Shown one piece after another: positions 53,347 to 63,758 of a stretch of DNA of 64,000 nucleotides. The position numbers were made by a program, and so were the translations under genes. Position 1 is the stretch's first letter, and every line of letters begins with the position of its first letter. The notes under the pieces are model-generated. The model saw nothing but the letters and a program-made list of their open reading frames with translations, made no database searches and was not told where the DNA came from. Origin of the DNA: Omphalotus guepiniiformis (Eukaryota > Basidiomycota > Agaricomycetes > Agaricales > Omphalotaceae); contig JAQOOI010000022.1 in NCBI GenBank assembly GCA_028554645.1, positions 1,240,001 through 1,304,000 of the forward strand, given 5' to 3'.

Positions 53347-54161
53347 ATGCCTGACCTTCATTCCCTCCCCACTGGCACCCGCCCTAACCATGCAATACGA
53401 AATAATGGTCTTAACGAGCTAGCTCTTGAGCGCTTCAAACTCCGGGAGCTCGCAGAGGGCTGGCCCATGTACCGGTTGGTGTATCCTTTTCAATGGCTTC
53501 TGTTTATATAATTCATTAGCTAAATAGAATCGTCACAGCGATGCACGCGAATGGAAGAATTTCCGCTCCCTGTTTCACCCTGAAGCTTTCGTCTACACCG
53601 CCTGGAGCGGACGTATAGCAATAGAAGACTTCATCAAAGATTTCCAAGACGGCATGGACAACGGTGCACAGATTATGCACCGTGTTCATGGCAGCACCGT
53701 TGATTTAGCGGGAAACAGAGCCGTCGTGAAGATGAAGGCTACTATTTCGCAGAGATTCGCACTTCCCCCTAATCAGTGGGTTTCTTAAGCGTTACTCACA
53801 TACTAGCAGCCGAGTCGATCATAGTCCATTTCTCGCGATTCAGCACACTCGTTGATGCTGAATCTGACTGTAGATTTTGTATGTTCTTCGAGAAAGATTC
53901 TAAGGACAAATGGGGCGCTCGGTTCGTGCGTCACTTCTATGAGAAGGACAAGCTTATACCGGTTGACCCTCGCTACATTCCCGAAATTGACGACACGCTG
54001 CTTAATCAGTTCCTGTTGGGTACAGGTACCTCGCATACTGCCAGGAAATGACTATGGGCATTAAAGTGAAGAAGGACATGCCTGGTGCCAGAGGCAAGGA
54101 GCATGATGACTTATTGAGGCAGGCGAAGCAATGGCTCGATGGCGAAGGTGTGATGATTTAG
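53347..54161 (+). CDS. SnoaL/NTF2-like protein with an apparent 1-bp frameshift near its C-terminus
   Basis: This is an NTF2-like alpha+beta barrel of unknown substrate, of the SnoaL_4/scytalone-dehydratase-like kind common in fungi. The start is [20 protein letters not shown]. The intron CG|GTTGGTG...CACAG|C joins GWPMYR to [20 protein letters not shown]. Then come [20 protein letters not shown] and [17 protein letters not shown]. After an intron, [20 protein letters not shown] and [20 protein letters not shown] follow. At about 54,012 the frame that fits runs on to [12 protein letters not shown] and stops at 54,051. The family tail [20 protein letters not shown], ending WLDGEGVMI at 54,161, lies in another frame, and no GT-AG intron joins them. 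A single missing base in TTCCTGTTGG explains it: real mutation or sequence error. Confidence 0.7.
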
Positions 54162-54436
54162 GGTAGTTTGTGTATCTGTTTCGGCGCGGGCTCTGAGTAC
54201 ACTGAGCTCATATTTCAGGGAACATAAAAATGATTGTGCTATACACATATCTTTTTTGCGCCGTTTCTCCTGGGGCAGATGGAACAGCAAAAGACACAAA
54301 CGTCTTCGTGAACATTTCAGAAGAGGTAATATTCTGAATGGTTACATATACAATGATACTGCTCTCCGGGGAACAGGTAGTGACTGGACACCGAGAAGAG
54401 CATATCTTCTAATAAGTTCGTCCGGCATAAATGCCT

Positions 54437-56181
54437 TTAGCCCGACATCAGGCCATATTTAGCGAACGTATCTTGCCAATTCCGGACATCCTCGTGTCCC
54501 TGGCACACAACTGTGGGCTTGTTGCTCGAGGTAGGCCCAAACAATCGGGTCGCAACGCGAGTGATATCCGCCGACGTGACGAGCGCGATTTTATCTGTCA
54601 TCTCTGTGACGGGAACGGGGCGATTGTGTACAAGAACCTGCATGACCACGCTTCAAAAAAGGAATATACTCGGGCAGGAACATATTCAAACATCACCTGT
54701 CTACCCAAATCTTCAACTTGAATGGCTCGGCTTTCCATAGCCATCATTAAACTTGAAGAGAGCTGGTTTTTAGCCCGTGTCAATTCTTGTTCCGGCACGG
54801 TCTTGTACATCAAGAGGCTGAGTTGGTGTACCAGATGGGGTAAAATCTGGGATGGAGTATTACCACCGCGCAATCCTGAGGCGGCGGGAACGAACGAGGC
54901 GAAAAGACCGAAGAGGGAGGAGTCAGCGTAGATATGGTGGAAGGAGGCACAGTGGTCAATTTGTGCAAAATGATTGAGAATATGCGTGTAGAGACGCGAA
55001 TACATTCCTTTACCGGGCCCACCTGCGAAGTAGTTAGCAATGAGAGTTCTCGAAGAGCCGATCTACCCACCTGCAGAGAAACTTCCGCCTCCACCGAGAA
55101 GAACTTGCATAGTAGCCAAAGTATAGATATCGTCATCATGGATACCAACACCCTCAAAGCCGATGTAGAGATGATCAAACTCGCCCTCGGGGTCATGTAT
55201 AAATTTATGACCGCCGGAGTATGAAGAGGCAGAGGGTGTCAGGTTCAAATCCGCCAGGGAATCAGAGGGTGTATTGGGAAAGAGGTAGGATGCGGCGCGT
55301 GAAAGCGATTTCTTCATTGCTTGAGAGGAAGCAGAAGCAAGTAGGTTGGTGGAGATTTGGGGATTAGGCAAGGACCTTTGTGCGCCGGGTATGGAGGGAG
55401 AGACCACAGGAGCTGGGGGGGAAGCCTTCAGAGATGAGAAGTACTTGTCTACCATCGCGACCAGCTGTTCGTGAGGTACACCAGCCGCTGATATAACCAT
55501 CTTCTCTGGTTTATACCACTCTGACATGGACCGGCGAAGTATGGAGCTATCTATGACGTCTATCCTGTCTTCGGGACACAACAATGAATTTCCTAGACCT
55601 TTGTCACCGTATGCGACACTGTGCAATATTTCTGGAAGTATCATCTCCGGCTTGGCCCTCAGCTCTCGGCTTTCGTAGAAAGCAGCATCTCGCTGAGCTT
55701 CAATCTCTTCGGGCAGGAATGACGGATTGAGAATGGTATCTGATATCAATTCCAGTGCTTTGGGAGTAGCCTGTTGGAACTGAGATGAATGATACATGAT
55801 AGTTTCTCGTGACGACGAAGCCATTATCTGACCACCCATTGCATGAATGGCAGATGACATCTCGTCGCTTGAACGATTCCTGGTGCTCTATAATCTCATG
55901 AGACAAGAAATCAAGTTAACCAAGGGACCTCAAGATACCTTGAAAGCCATTCTGTCCAAGAAATGACTGACTCCGAGATTGTCCGGAGTCTCGTAGCGCG
56001 TTCCAGCGTCGACATAGAGGCCAATTGAGGAAAAATGGCCTGGGGTAGAGTCCGTGGCGACCCGTATTTTATTTGGGAGAGTTGTTATCTGGACCAAACT
56101 TTGTTGGGGTGGATTCGAGTGCAAAGATCTCGCTGCATTTTTGGCAATACCACGACTCGAACGAATAACAGACTTGTGCAT
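54437..56181 (-). CDS. MAS2: Mitochondrial processing peptidase alpha subunit
   Basis: This is the non-catalytic partner of MPP-beta in the matrix. It recognises presequences for cleavage of imported proteins. The first real ATG (56,181) gives MHKSVIRSSRGIAKNAARS, an Arg-rich mitochondrial presequence. The peptidase fold follows: VQITTLPNKIRVATDST, SSIGLYVDAGTRYE and NLGVSHFLDRMAFKST. In the last, the zinc-binding HxxEH of the beta subunit is absent (HFLDR), as expected for alpha. DEMSSAIHAMGGQIMASSSR and YESRELRAKPEMILPEILHS continue it. The glycine-rich substrate loop is MQVLLGGGGSFSAGGPGKG, then MYSRLYTHILN. The last exons have MAMESRAIQVEDLGRQV and VLVHNRPVPVTEM, then PTVVCQGHEDVRNWQDTFAK. 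Upstream in-frame codons begin with TTG, so 56,181 is chosen. Complete. Confidence 0.95.
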
Positions 56182-56431
56182 GGAAGCTTGACAAGAAGCG
56201 CAAGGAAAGAAAGCCTTTGATGACAAATTATTCTGAAGTGCTCACGTGACTACGGGACACAGTTTCTGCTAAGTCCGTCATGATATGCCGGATGATATGT
56301 ACTCGTCGGTGACACCCGCCTTTGGTTATGCGTAAGCCCTGCTTATACTAACTGTCCTCCGATCTCTCCCTCACGTGTGTTTCTTTCTTCTTCCCTCTCC
56401 TACAATAGTTTCATAGAGAGTTTGGTTCCAA

Positions 56432-57666
56432 ATGCCCCTCATCGCTACTGTCAATGAGGTCTCAAGCCAAGGCTACTTTGGTCCCGTTACCGCCTCCCTC
56501 GATTGGTGCGAGGTACGTGCACGTCTTCTACTTGTACCAATCAATACTCATTCTCGTGCATAGGCAAATTATCAGTTCTCGTATTACATCGCAGAGATGG
56601 CCAATACGTTCTCTAACTTGTTCACTTTATTCTTTGCTATTCACGGGGCCCGCTGTGTGGTACGCGAGTCGCTTCCTGGGAGATTTACTGTCGGTTGCGT
56701 CGTAAGTCATTCCAATTTACGACGCCTATACGCGCCCTCACAATCTGCTAGGGGTTCGCCCTCGTTGGTTTAGGAAGTCTAGCTTTTCATGCCTCCCTGC
56801 TCTACGAAGCCCAGCTCGCTGATGAACTCCCAATGATCTATGTGGCGTCTATGAGCCTATGGTTTTTATACGATTATCAACTTGGTTTCGACCTTGGTTC
56901 TTTGCGTGCCAAATCTCACGTAGCTGGTCTTGCCCTGTTTGACGTTCTTTTCACCTGGAGCTAGTACGCCAGTCTTGTTCAAACTCAGGCACAATGTGGT
57001 GTTCATTCTCTTTACACCCTCAGCTATGTTTACCGAAATCCGGTCTATCATCAGGTCGTCTTTGCTATACTAATCATCTCCTGCGCAGCTCGGGTAACCT
57101 ACCTTATCAAGTGGTCCCCTGTTCGCCATCGCATACCAGCTGACAAAAAGAGAACCATTGGTAGGGTCTTCTCGCGCGGCGCCCTGACTTTTGCTGCCGG
57201 CTTTCTAATATGGAACTTGGATAATATTTTCTGTGATTCCTTGACGAGTTGGAAGAGGGCTATCGGCTGGCCTATTGCGTTCTCTCTAGAAGGTTTGCTT
57301 TTACCATCTCAACGTACATCAGCTATCTCAAACGAGTATACACTTTAGGCCACTCCTGGTGGCATTTCCTTACTGTGGGTATTTAAACCACTTGAATATT
57401 TGCAACTTGTCTGAGTTCTCTACTCAGGGTCTAGGAACGTATTACATGTTCATCGGAATTCAATGTAAGTATTTCAAGTATCTTCAAGCAGTCCGCTAAA
57501 GTAGTTAAATGATTTTATTAGACGTGTATGTCCTGTCGTTTGGTCTATCTGTGCTCTTAACTCAAGACATGAGCATAGCACGCTATGCATCAAGGACGAT
57601 CACCGCAAATTCACGATAGCCCATAGATATTGGCTTCCCCATATCAAGCGCTTAGACAAGAAGTAA
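56432..57666 (+). CDS. Alkaline ceramidase (Ypc1/Ydc1/ACER family)
   Basis: A seven-span ER or Golgi membrane amidase that releases sphingoid base and fatty acid from (phyto)ceramide. The start MPLIATVNEVSSQGYFGPVT is followed by ASLDWCE and, across an intron, ANYQFSYYIAEMANTFSNLF, the family signature with zinc/calcium-site residues D-W-C-E-N. Next are GFALVGLGSLAFHASLLYEA (the active-site Ser and His) and LADELPMIYVASMSLWFLYD. Later exons give RVTYLIKWSPVRHRIPADKK and WNLDNIFCDSLTSWK, then LEGHSWWHFLTGLGTYYMFI with the second and third zinc His residues. The last exon is CIKDDHRKFTIAHRYWLPHI, ending KRLDKK. All catalytic motifs are intact. Divergent from MAS2 by 250 bp and convergent with the EF-Ts gene. 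Confidence 0.92.
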
Positions 57667-57869
57667 TGTTTCTTGCCACTGTCAGTAGATAGACTAATTT
57701 TGCCGTTTCCGATGACGGCTTCTGGAGCGAAATTAGCTGAGCATATATTCCAACTTGTACTTTTGTTAAGAGTGGGGGTGATTGAGCGAGACAATCTATG
57801 TCTTTAACTCGATAATCGAGCTCCTGCAGAGCTCAATTGGGATGTAAGTGATTCGGAGAACATTTGTCT

Positions 57870-58856
57870 CTATTTCTCTTGTGTAGCATGCGATTCGCCT
57901 ACTTCCCATCGAAGGAAGCTGGCTACCTCAAATTCATCAAGTCCCCATTGCTTCTCCCAGTCATCCAAAACCTGTCTAACTGGAAGACCTGCTTTCTCGC
58001 CACCCAGCATCATGAATTGCTGCTCGTAAAGCACTGTCTCGGGATCCTCTACTCCCTCTACATTTCTCCTGACCGAGCGTGTCATGAAGCCAGCTGTTTG
58101 TCGACATAGAGCGCGTTCGAGTTTCTCTACATCTGTGACAAACGAACTATCTTTGAAGAGATCCGGGAAGCGGGGAGAGCCCATAGATATTAGAGCAAGT
58201 GCGCCGACGCGTCCTTGATTGGGAAACTCTGGTGTAGATCTGTGCATGTAAGAAGCTGCACGGAGGACAGACGAAGTGGCCTCAGGCGGGGCAAGGAGAG
58301 CTGCTCGTCGAAGTGTTATGTTTTCTCCAATACGGGCAATCAAATCCGTTATAGACGAGCGAACCGTCCCAGTTCCGAGTGGGGATTGGAGCAGCGAAGC
58401 CACGTCTACGGACGCGAACGGGGACTCTGTTGTTCCGCTGGAAGAAGATTGGGCTACACTGTGCACAATATCCGCAGCAAGACGCGAAAATTCATTCGTC
58501 CGAGACACGAAATCCGACTCGCAATTGAGTTCAATTATAGCAGCTTTGACGGGTCCGAGGCCTTTGCCTATGCGGGACCCAAGACCTCCATCGAGTACAG
58601 AGATGCTAATGAGACCTTCTGATGCTGTTCTATCTTTGATCTTTTCTGCCTTCGCGGCACCAGAAGCCTGCAAGTCCTTTTCCAGCCACTGCAGGGCGGC
58701 GTCCAAGTCACCTCCAGCTTCGTCCAGAGCCTGACGAGCCTTCATTATGGGTGCATTGGTGACTTTGCGCAGCTCAGAGACAAGCTGAACCTTTGATTTT
58801 GTCGAATAGAACCTTTGAAAGGGCAGACGACTGCACGGACGAGAGAACTTGAGCAT
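57870..58856 (-). CDS. TSF1: Mitochondrial elongation factor Ts
   Basis: This is a nucleotide exchange factor for mitochondrial EF-Tu during translation in the matrix. It is a single exon of 328 residues. The N-terminus MLKFSRPCSRLPFQRFYSTK is a presequence rich in Arg and Ser. A UBA-like domain follows (VSELRKVTNAPIMKARQALD; GGDLDAALQWLEKDLQ). Then comes the core signature AAIIELNCESDFVSRTNEF. The dimerisation-like subdomains have ITDLIARIGENITLRRAALL and GRVGALALIS. Near the C-terminus there are SFVTDVEKLERALCRQTAGF and ETVLYEQQFMMLGGEKAG, then a short DEFEVASFLRWEVGE. Lack of introns is unusual among its neighbours. It is divergent from NAF1 with 101 bp between start codons. Confidence 0.93.
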   Translation of the reverse strand: MLKFSRPCSRLPFQRFYSTKSKVQLVSELRKVTNAPIMKARQALDEAGGDLDAALQWLEKDLQASGAAKAEKIKDRTASEGLISISVLDGGLGSRIGKGLGPVKAAIIELNCESDFVSRTNEFSRLAADIVHSVAQSSSSGTTESPFASVDVASLLQSPLGTGTVRSSITDLIARIGENITLRRAALLAPPEATSSVLRAASYMHRSTPEFPNQGRVGALALISMGSPRFPDLFKDSSFVTDVEKLERALCRQTAGFMTRSVRRNVEGVEDPETVLYEQQFMMLGGEKAGLPVRQVLDDWEKQWGLDEFEVASFLRWEVGESHATQEK

Positions 58857-58928
58857 TGGAAGAAGAGAAAGACGGAAAATTCGTCTTCTTCTTGTGACAT
58901 GTCACGCACCTTGATTTTTTTCGTCAAA

Positions 58929-58961
58929 ATGTCTCTCCTTTCGATTCTGAATGAACGATGA
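58929..58961 (+). promoter_or_regulatory. Upstream ORF overlapping the NAF1 start codon
   Basis: ATG at 58,929 opens a 10-codon frame (MSLLSILNER) whose TGA at 58,959-58,961 overlaps the NAF1 ATG as ATGA. A second ATG at 58,951 opens a 6-codon frame (MNDERF) that also overlaps the NAF1 start. Either could lower or couple NAF1 translation if both lie in the mRNA. Confidence 0.4.
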
Positions 58962-60696
58962 ACGGTTTTAAACTACCTCTTGAGGTTCCTCAAGATCTTC
59001 TTCTTATTCAGAATCTGCTCGGTTTTCCTGACTCTACGTCGCGACAACCGAGTGAGCCCACAAAAACAGTTCCTAAGATCGAGTCTGCCGAGGATGACTG
59101 CTCTATCAGCAGCTCCGCAGGCGAACCTGACAGTGAGGATGAGATCGAGGCTGCATTGGTGGTGAAGAATGAGCCCGACCACCTTGGATCTTCGTACGTC
59201 TATCATTTTGCTCTTTTACTCCGGCTCTCAAAATAGTTGGTCAGTCACGAAAGTTCTTCCTCGTCCTCGGAGTCAGAGGACGAGTCTGAAAATGAGGCAA
59301 AACTACCTGCTCAAATTGAAGATGATCTGGACGAAGAAGACCCGGGTCCTTCTGCCTCAACCCGATCGTATTACCAGACAAAGAATGAAGTTGAGGGCAA
59401 TATCACAATACCTGAAAGTGAAGAAATTGGTCCCGACGAGTACTTGGAGAAAGTGGGCGAGATCATGAACATTATGGACAAGGTTGTCATTGTCAGAGGC
59501 TTACAAACGGAGGTTGGGAAAGGAGGCTCTGACAGAGCTTTAGACTCTGAGACGTTACTTGTCTTCGACGACAGGAAGGTCATGGGATATGTTAGTTTCT
59601 ACATGTTTCTCCTAGTCAGTTGCTCCCTGACCCTGTTTTCCAGATATACGAAACGTTCGGGCCAACAACTCAACCCATGTACCAGGTCAAATTCAATTCT
59701 TCATATCCTCTTGACCCGGAGAAGGTTCGCGTATCTCGACCAGTCTTCCATGTCCCTCAACGCAGTAATTTCGTATTCATGCGTCGATTACAAACTATAA
59801 AAGGGAGTGATGCAAGCAACATGAATGACGAAGAGCCAGCCGAGCATGAATTGGATTTCTCCGATGATGAAGCTGAAGCTGAGCATAAACGCAGTTTAAA
59901 GAAAAAGTAAGTCCCCCTTCTCCATCCGAGGAGTCAATATTCAAAGATTTCATGCTACAGGCGAGCAGGTCGATCATCCTCTGTTGCTTCCTCTAGGCAT
60001 GCAACGCCAATACCCGCTCAAATGCGAGACCAGGAGCTAGGCACTGACTTCGTAGCGGGGAGAAATGCCTATGATGAAAATGGACCTTACGATGCGGATT
60101 ATATCGTTCCATCGCGTCCTGCTCCGATACCATACGATGACCCATACTCGGACGAGTTTAACAGCGCATCAACGAGCACCGCCGCGTCATCCAATGCCCC
60201 ATCACGTCGCTCTGTGTCGAATGCAGAGGGCAATCGCGGCCAGGACAGAGTAAGAGACTCGCACAGAGATGGAGAAGGCAGAGAAAGAGGGCGAGGGCGC
60301 GGGCGAGGTGGAGGTAGACGAGGAGGGAGAGGTGGCCCGAATTTGCAAAGTTCACGGCAAGCAAGTAATACGCACGACAGTTTCGACACATCGTTCAGCC
60401 CTGTTGCACCGAATGCTGTAACGCAACAGTTTCTCACTCAGTCATCAATGGGGCAATGGGCATTCCAGCCCCATGACTTTGCTGCATACCAAAGCGCAGT
60501 ACCTTACCAACAACCTTTTATACAACCTCATATCAATCCCATGTTCGCCACACAATTCGGGCTGAGTGGCGGGGGTTACGATATGCAATCTCAGCATAAT
60601 TTTCCAGATCCCTCTGAAGACGCAATGGGTGGATACACATCTGCTGATACCCAATGGGATCAGCCACATTGGAACGAGGATTGGAGTGCACGGTAG
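58958..60696 (+). CDS. NAF1: H/ACA snoRNP assembly factor Naf1
   Basis: This nuclear factor binds Cbf5/dyskerin and is exchanged for Gar1 during H/ACA snoRNP maturation. The start MNGFKLPLEVPQDLLLIQNL is followed by acidic, Ser-rich sequence (SSSSSSESEDESENEAKLP). The Gar1/Naf1 beta-barrel core has VEGNITIPESEEIGPDEYLE, VGEIMNIMDKVVIVRGLQTE and DSETLLVFDDRKVMGYIYET. It continues with FGPTTQPMYQVKFNSSYPLD and VRVSRPVFHVPQRSNFVFMR. The third block is joined by a short intron near 59,590. A DFSDDEAEAEHKRSLKKKRA segment precedes a long disordered tail with an Arg/Gly region (RERGRGRGRGGGRRGGRGG) and a Gln/Pro/aromatic-rich C-terminus ending HWNEDWSAR. Complete, with four introns or fewer. Confidence 0.93.
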
Positions 60697-61183
60697 TGGT
60701 AGTAGTGCTTAGCAGCTCTTCTATGGAGATACTTCCGTTTATCCATGTAAGGTTTCGTCGACCTAGTATTGCGAGTCCACCCCGTGCAAGTGCGATGTCC
60801 AGCTATACCCCTTGACGAGCTCTTTTCTCTCAGCTACATACCAACTGCGTTATCGGCTTTATTGGCTGAGGTCGCGTACATACCTTTCTTAAATTGCTTA
60901 TGAGGGATCGCTGGCATGAGCTAGCAGAGGCTGGCAGCTGAATCTCGAGTGCATATGTTTCTCACCACAACACATGGTCCATTTGCCGCGGCATCTTATG
61001 CGCACGTTCTTATCTCAATTCATCTGTGCTGAGATAGCTTCTATGGGCGTGCGTCTGCGAGTATTCTTCCTGTCGCCATGCGACACAGTGACCTAAATGC
61101 AGATTGTCAATGCGGCTGCAACGCAGCAATATTTATTTAAAGTTTGTGTCCGACTCTTCTTACGAGTATCGAGTCTCTTCATA
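60697..61183. other. Spacer between NAF1 and RNase T2
   Basis: 487 bp with no coding sequence I can support. It holds the NAF1 3' end and the RNase T2 promoter; no clear TATA box or RNA gene. Confidence 0.45.
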
Positions 61184-63144
61184 ATGCTAACTCTCGCTTT
61201 ACTTGGGGGCTTTGTCGGATCCGTCTCAGCACTGACTTTCACCCCGTTCGGTCCTTTCGACGTGCTCGAACGAGCAGCGACAATTAGCTCCGGGTGTGGT
61301 ACTTCTGGTCAAACATCCTGTCACAATACAAGTGCTGTCTCGAACCTATGCTGTTTCGAATCACCAGGGGTCAGTTTCTCCGCCGTTGTCACTTTTCTGC
61401 GTCGTTGACAACTTTCGGGTTCGTTCAGGGTCTTCTTTTGCAGACACAAGTAACGAAACCAGTCAGAAATTCTCCCGTGCTGTTCACTAACGATGTGTAT
61501 AGTTCTGGGATACTGATCCTTCGACTGGGCCCAGTAACAGTTGGACGATCCATGGATTGTGGCCCGATAAGTTTGTCTGCGTGATGTTCTTGCATTCTTA
61601 ATGCTGATTGTTTTCCCAGCTGTGACGGCACATTCTCCGAGAACTGCGACTCCTCAAGAGACTACACTGGCATAGCCTCCGTCAGTGTTTCTTCATCTAT
61701 CCTCAGTCAAACTAATTCCAAATACGCCATGCGTAGTTGCTTACCAGCCAAGGTGCCAGCGACACACTGGATTTTATGCAAACTGTGGGCCCATTCCACC
61801 GTCTCGATTCACATATTAGCGTGCTCAAAATTCCGCGAATAGTACTGGGTCGATATCAATGGTGAAAATGAACAATTTTGGGAGGTAGGTGGCACGTTTC
61901 AAAGATTCATAAACCTCCCTTTTCTGATTGAAGTTTTGCCACAGCACGAATGGAGTACACATGGCACATGCTACAGCACTCTTAGGCCAACGTGTCTTCC
62001 CAGCGGAAGCGCAAAGGGTGCCGAAGTGGGTTAATGCATGTTCGTTCTTCCTCGTCCTAGTCGCTTACTACCGCTCTTTCGCTAGGCTGTTGCGTTCTTT
62101 CAGACTGTCGTCAAGCTGTTTCAGGTGATAAATGGTCGCAAATTACAATGAACATCGTCAACTTAGGCTGTCTCTCTAGACTCTTCCCACGTTCACATGG
62201 CTTGAAAATCAAGGAATCACGCCTTCTTCCTCAAAGACATTTACCCTCTCTCAGCTAACCTCCGCTTTAGAGGCAGAGGCAGGTGTTACCCCTGCTTTGA
62301 ATTGCGATGGGGACACTCTCGACGAGATTGAGTGGTACTTCAACTTGAAGGGATCCGTGATCGATGGTGAATTCGTACCTATTTGTGAGCATACTATTTG
62401 GGCTAGTGACGGTATCTGCAGCAAGTAACACAGTTGAACCATTGCAGCTGCCCCTGAGAAAGGCTCGTGTGGATCTAGCGGAATCAAGTATCCACCGAAA
62501 AGTGGATCCTCTGCACCTACGGTCGGTCCTTCCAACTCCTTCTGTTCCGAATTTTGATCATTTTTTTCTTTTTCAAGTCCACTACGGTAGGCTGCGAAAC
62601 CTGTCGATTGTAGTAATTCTTTGTCGCTGATCTTGTAATCCATCAGAGCTCAGGATCTAGTCCAACTGGAGTGAGTGTCTTTTGTCTCTAGCATGCGGGT
62701 AACCTCTGACCATCATGCAGAGCCCTGGCTCACTTCCCTCAAAGGCAACAATTCACGCTATCCAGTCTTCTGGATCTACCACTGGTGGCCTACTTTCACT
62801 CGGGACATGGTCAACGCAAACTCTAGCCACTTTTACGTTGTCAGGAACCACCAGTAGCTTCACCATGACTTCGTCCAAAGGGGACTGCGGAGTGAGCGAT
62901 GGCCAGTTCGCCTGTGGTAGCGGCGTTTCATCAACTAAATTCTCAGCAGTATGTCTTTCCGTTTATCAGTGGTTTGTTACTGACCCGACGATAATAGATC
63001 TCCTCTGGAGGCAACCTGCTGCTTGCTTCCGGTGGCTCGACTGCTTTCACTAGTTCTGCTGTGCCTAGTGGATCAACTGTGGAAGATGTATTTACTGGAT
63101 CCGGTCGTACAGAAGATTACACGCTTTCTATCGTTTCAGCATAG
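61184..63144 (+). CDS. Secreted or vacuolar RNase T2
   Basis: An acid endoribonuclease acting on single-stranded RNA in the vacuole or outside the cell. The start is MLTLALLGGFVGSVSAL, a signal peptide. Exon 1 (61,184-61,369) ends in CCFESPG. A 21-nt exon (61,429-61,449) encodes GLLLQTQ, then FWDTDPSTGPSNSWTIHGLW. This contains catalytic motif CAS I (IHGLWPD), followed by CDGTFSENCDSSRDYTGIAS. CAS II is split by an intron: ENEQFWEHEWSTHGTC. Then come FFQTVVKLFQTLPTFTWLEN and ALEAEAGVTPALNCDGDTL. A Gly/Ser-rich linker leads to a C-terminal beta-rich region (ATIHAIQSSGSTTGGLLSLG; TSSKGDCGVSDGQFACG), as in Rny1-type fungal T2 enzymes. It ends DYTLSIVSA. Both catalytic His are present. The exon limits at 62,560-62,720 are uncertain. 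Confidence 0.9.
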
Positions 63145-63219
63145 TGTAATAATGCCCAACGAAATTTACATCTTGAAATAAGCTACTATCGTGATTAGTA
63201 AGAAACCTCGCAAGTGACA

Positions 63220-63758
63220 ATGCCGCCTCCACTTGACCACCCATGTCTGCATTTGCAAGTGTCACCAAACCCATATTTTGTTGTCAAACTTGCGCCGCAT
63301 GAGCCTGTCCCTCAGGTCGTACTAGAAAGCCTTATTCGAGTTTCAAACAAATTCATATCTTTGACGCGGACTCCGGAAGAAATTTCGGTGGTGGGAGAGT
63401 GGGATGAGGACTTGCCAGAGCAGTTCAAGTGCGCTGAGTGGAAATGCATCAAGATGGCGGGTCCCATGGAGTTCTGTATGCAAAATGGTGATAACTTGAG
63501 CGTAGGACTGCCAATGCTGATTACTTTGCAGCGCTAACGGGTGTAATTGTTGCTTTCGCCACACCTCTGAAAGCGGCCGGAGTATCGGTATTTGTAATGT
63601 CCACATGGTATGTCTACCGTTCACGTTCACTGACTGAAGTCGGATATTCAAGAATATTCAACAGGAATACAGATTATGTGCTAGTGCCGAGAGAAAAGAT
63701 AGAGACTGCTGTAGAAATATTGAAAGCAGATGGATGGAGATTTGTTGTTGGAGCGTAG
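63220..63758 (+). CDS. ACT-domain protein (CASTOR/ACT_7-like)
   Basis: A small amino-acid-binding regulatory fold. The start at 63,220 gives MPPPLDHPCLHLQVSPNPYF, then VVKLAPHEPVPQVVLESL. Next is the typical TRTPEEISVVGEWDEDLPEQ followed by CAEWKCIKMAGPMEF. An intron (TTCT|GTATGC...GCAG) leads to LTGVIVAFATPLKAAGVSVF and VMSTW. A second intron (ATG|GTATGTC...ACAG) leads to NTDYVLVPREKIETAVEILK and the end ADGWRFVVGA. This SxxWxEDLP...Gxxx...TDYVLVP pattern matches the ACT-like family related to the mammalian arginine sensor CASTOR. The fungal members have no proven ligand. It starts only 75 bp after the RNase T2 stop on the same strand. Confidence 0.85.

Noticed and set aside
55242..55252. 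GGTTCAAATCC, a perfect tRNA B-box-like word
   Set aside because: It lies inside the MPP-alpha coding exon and no A box or stems surround it.
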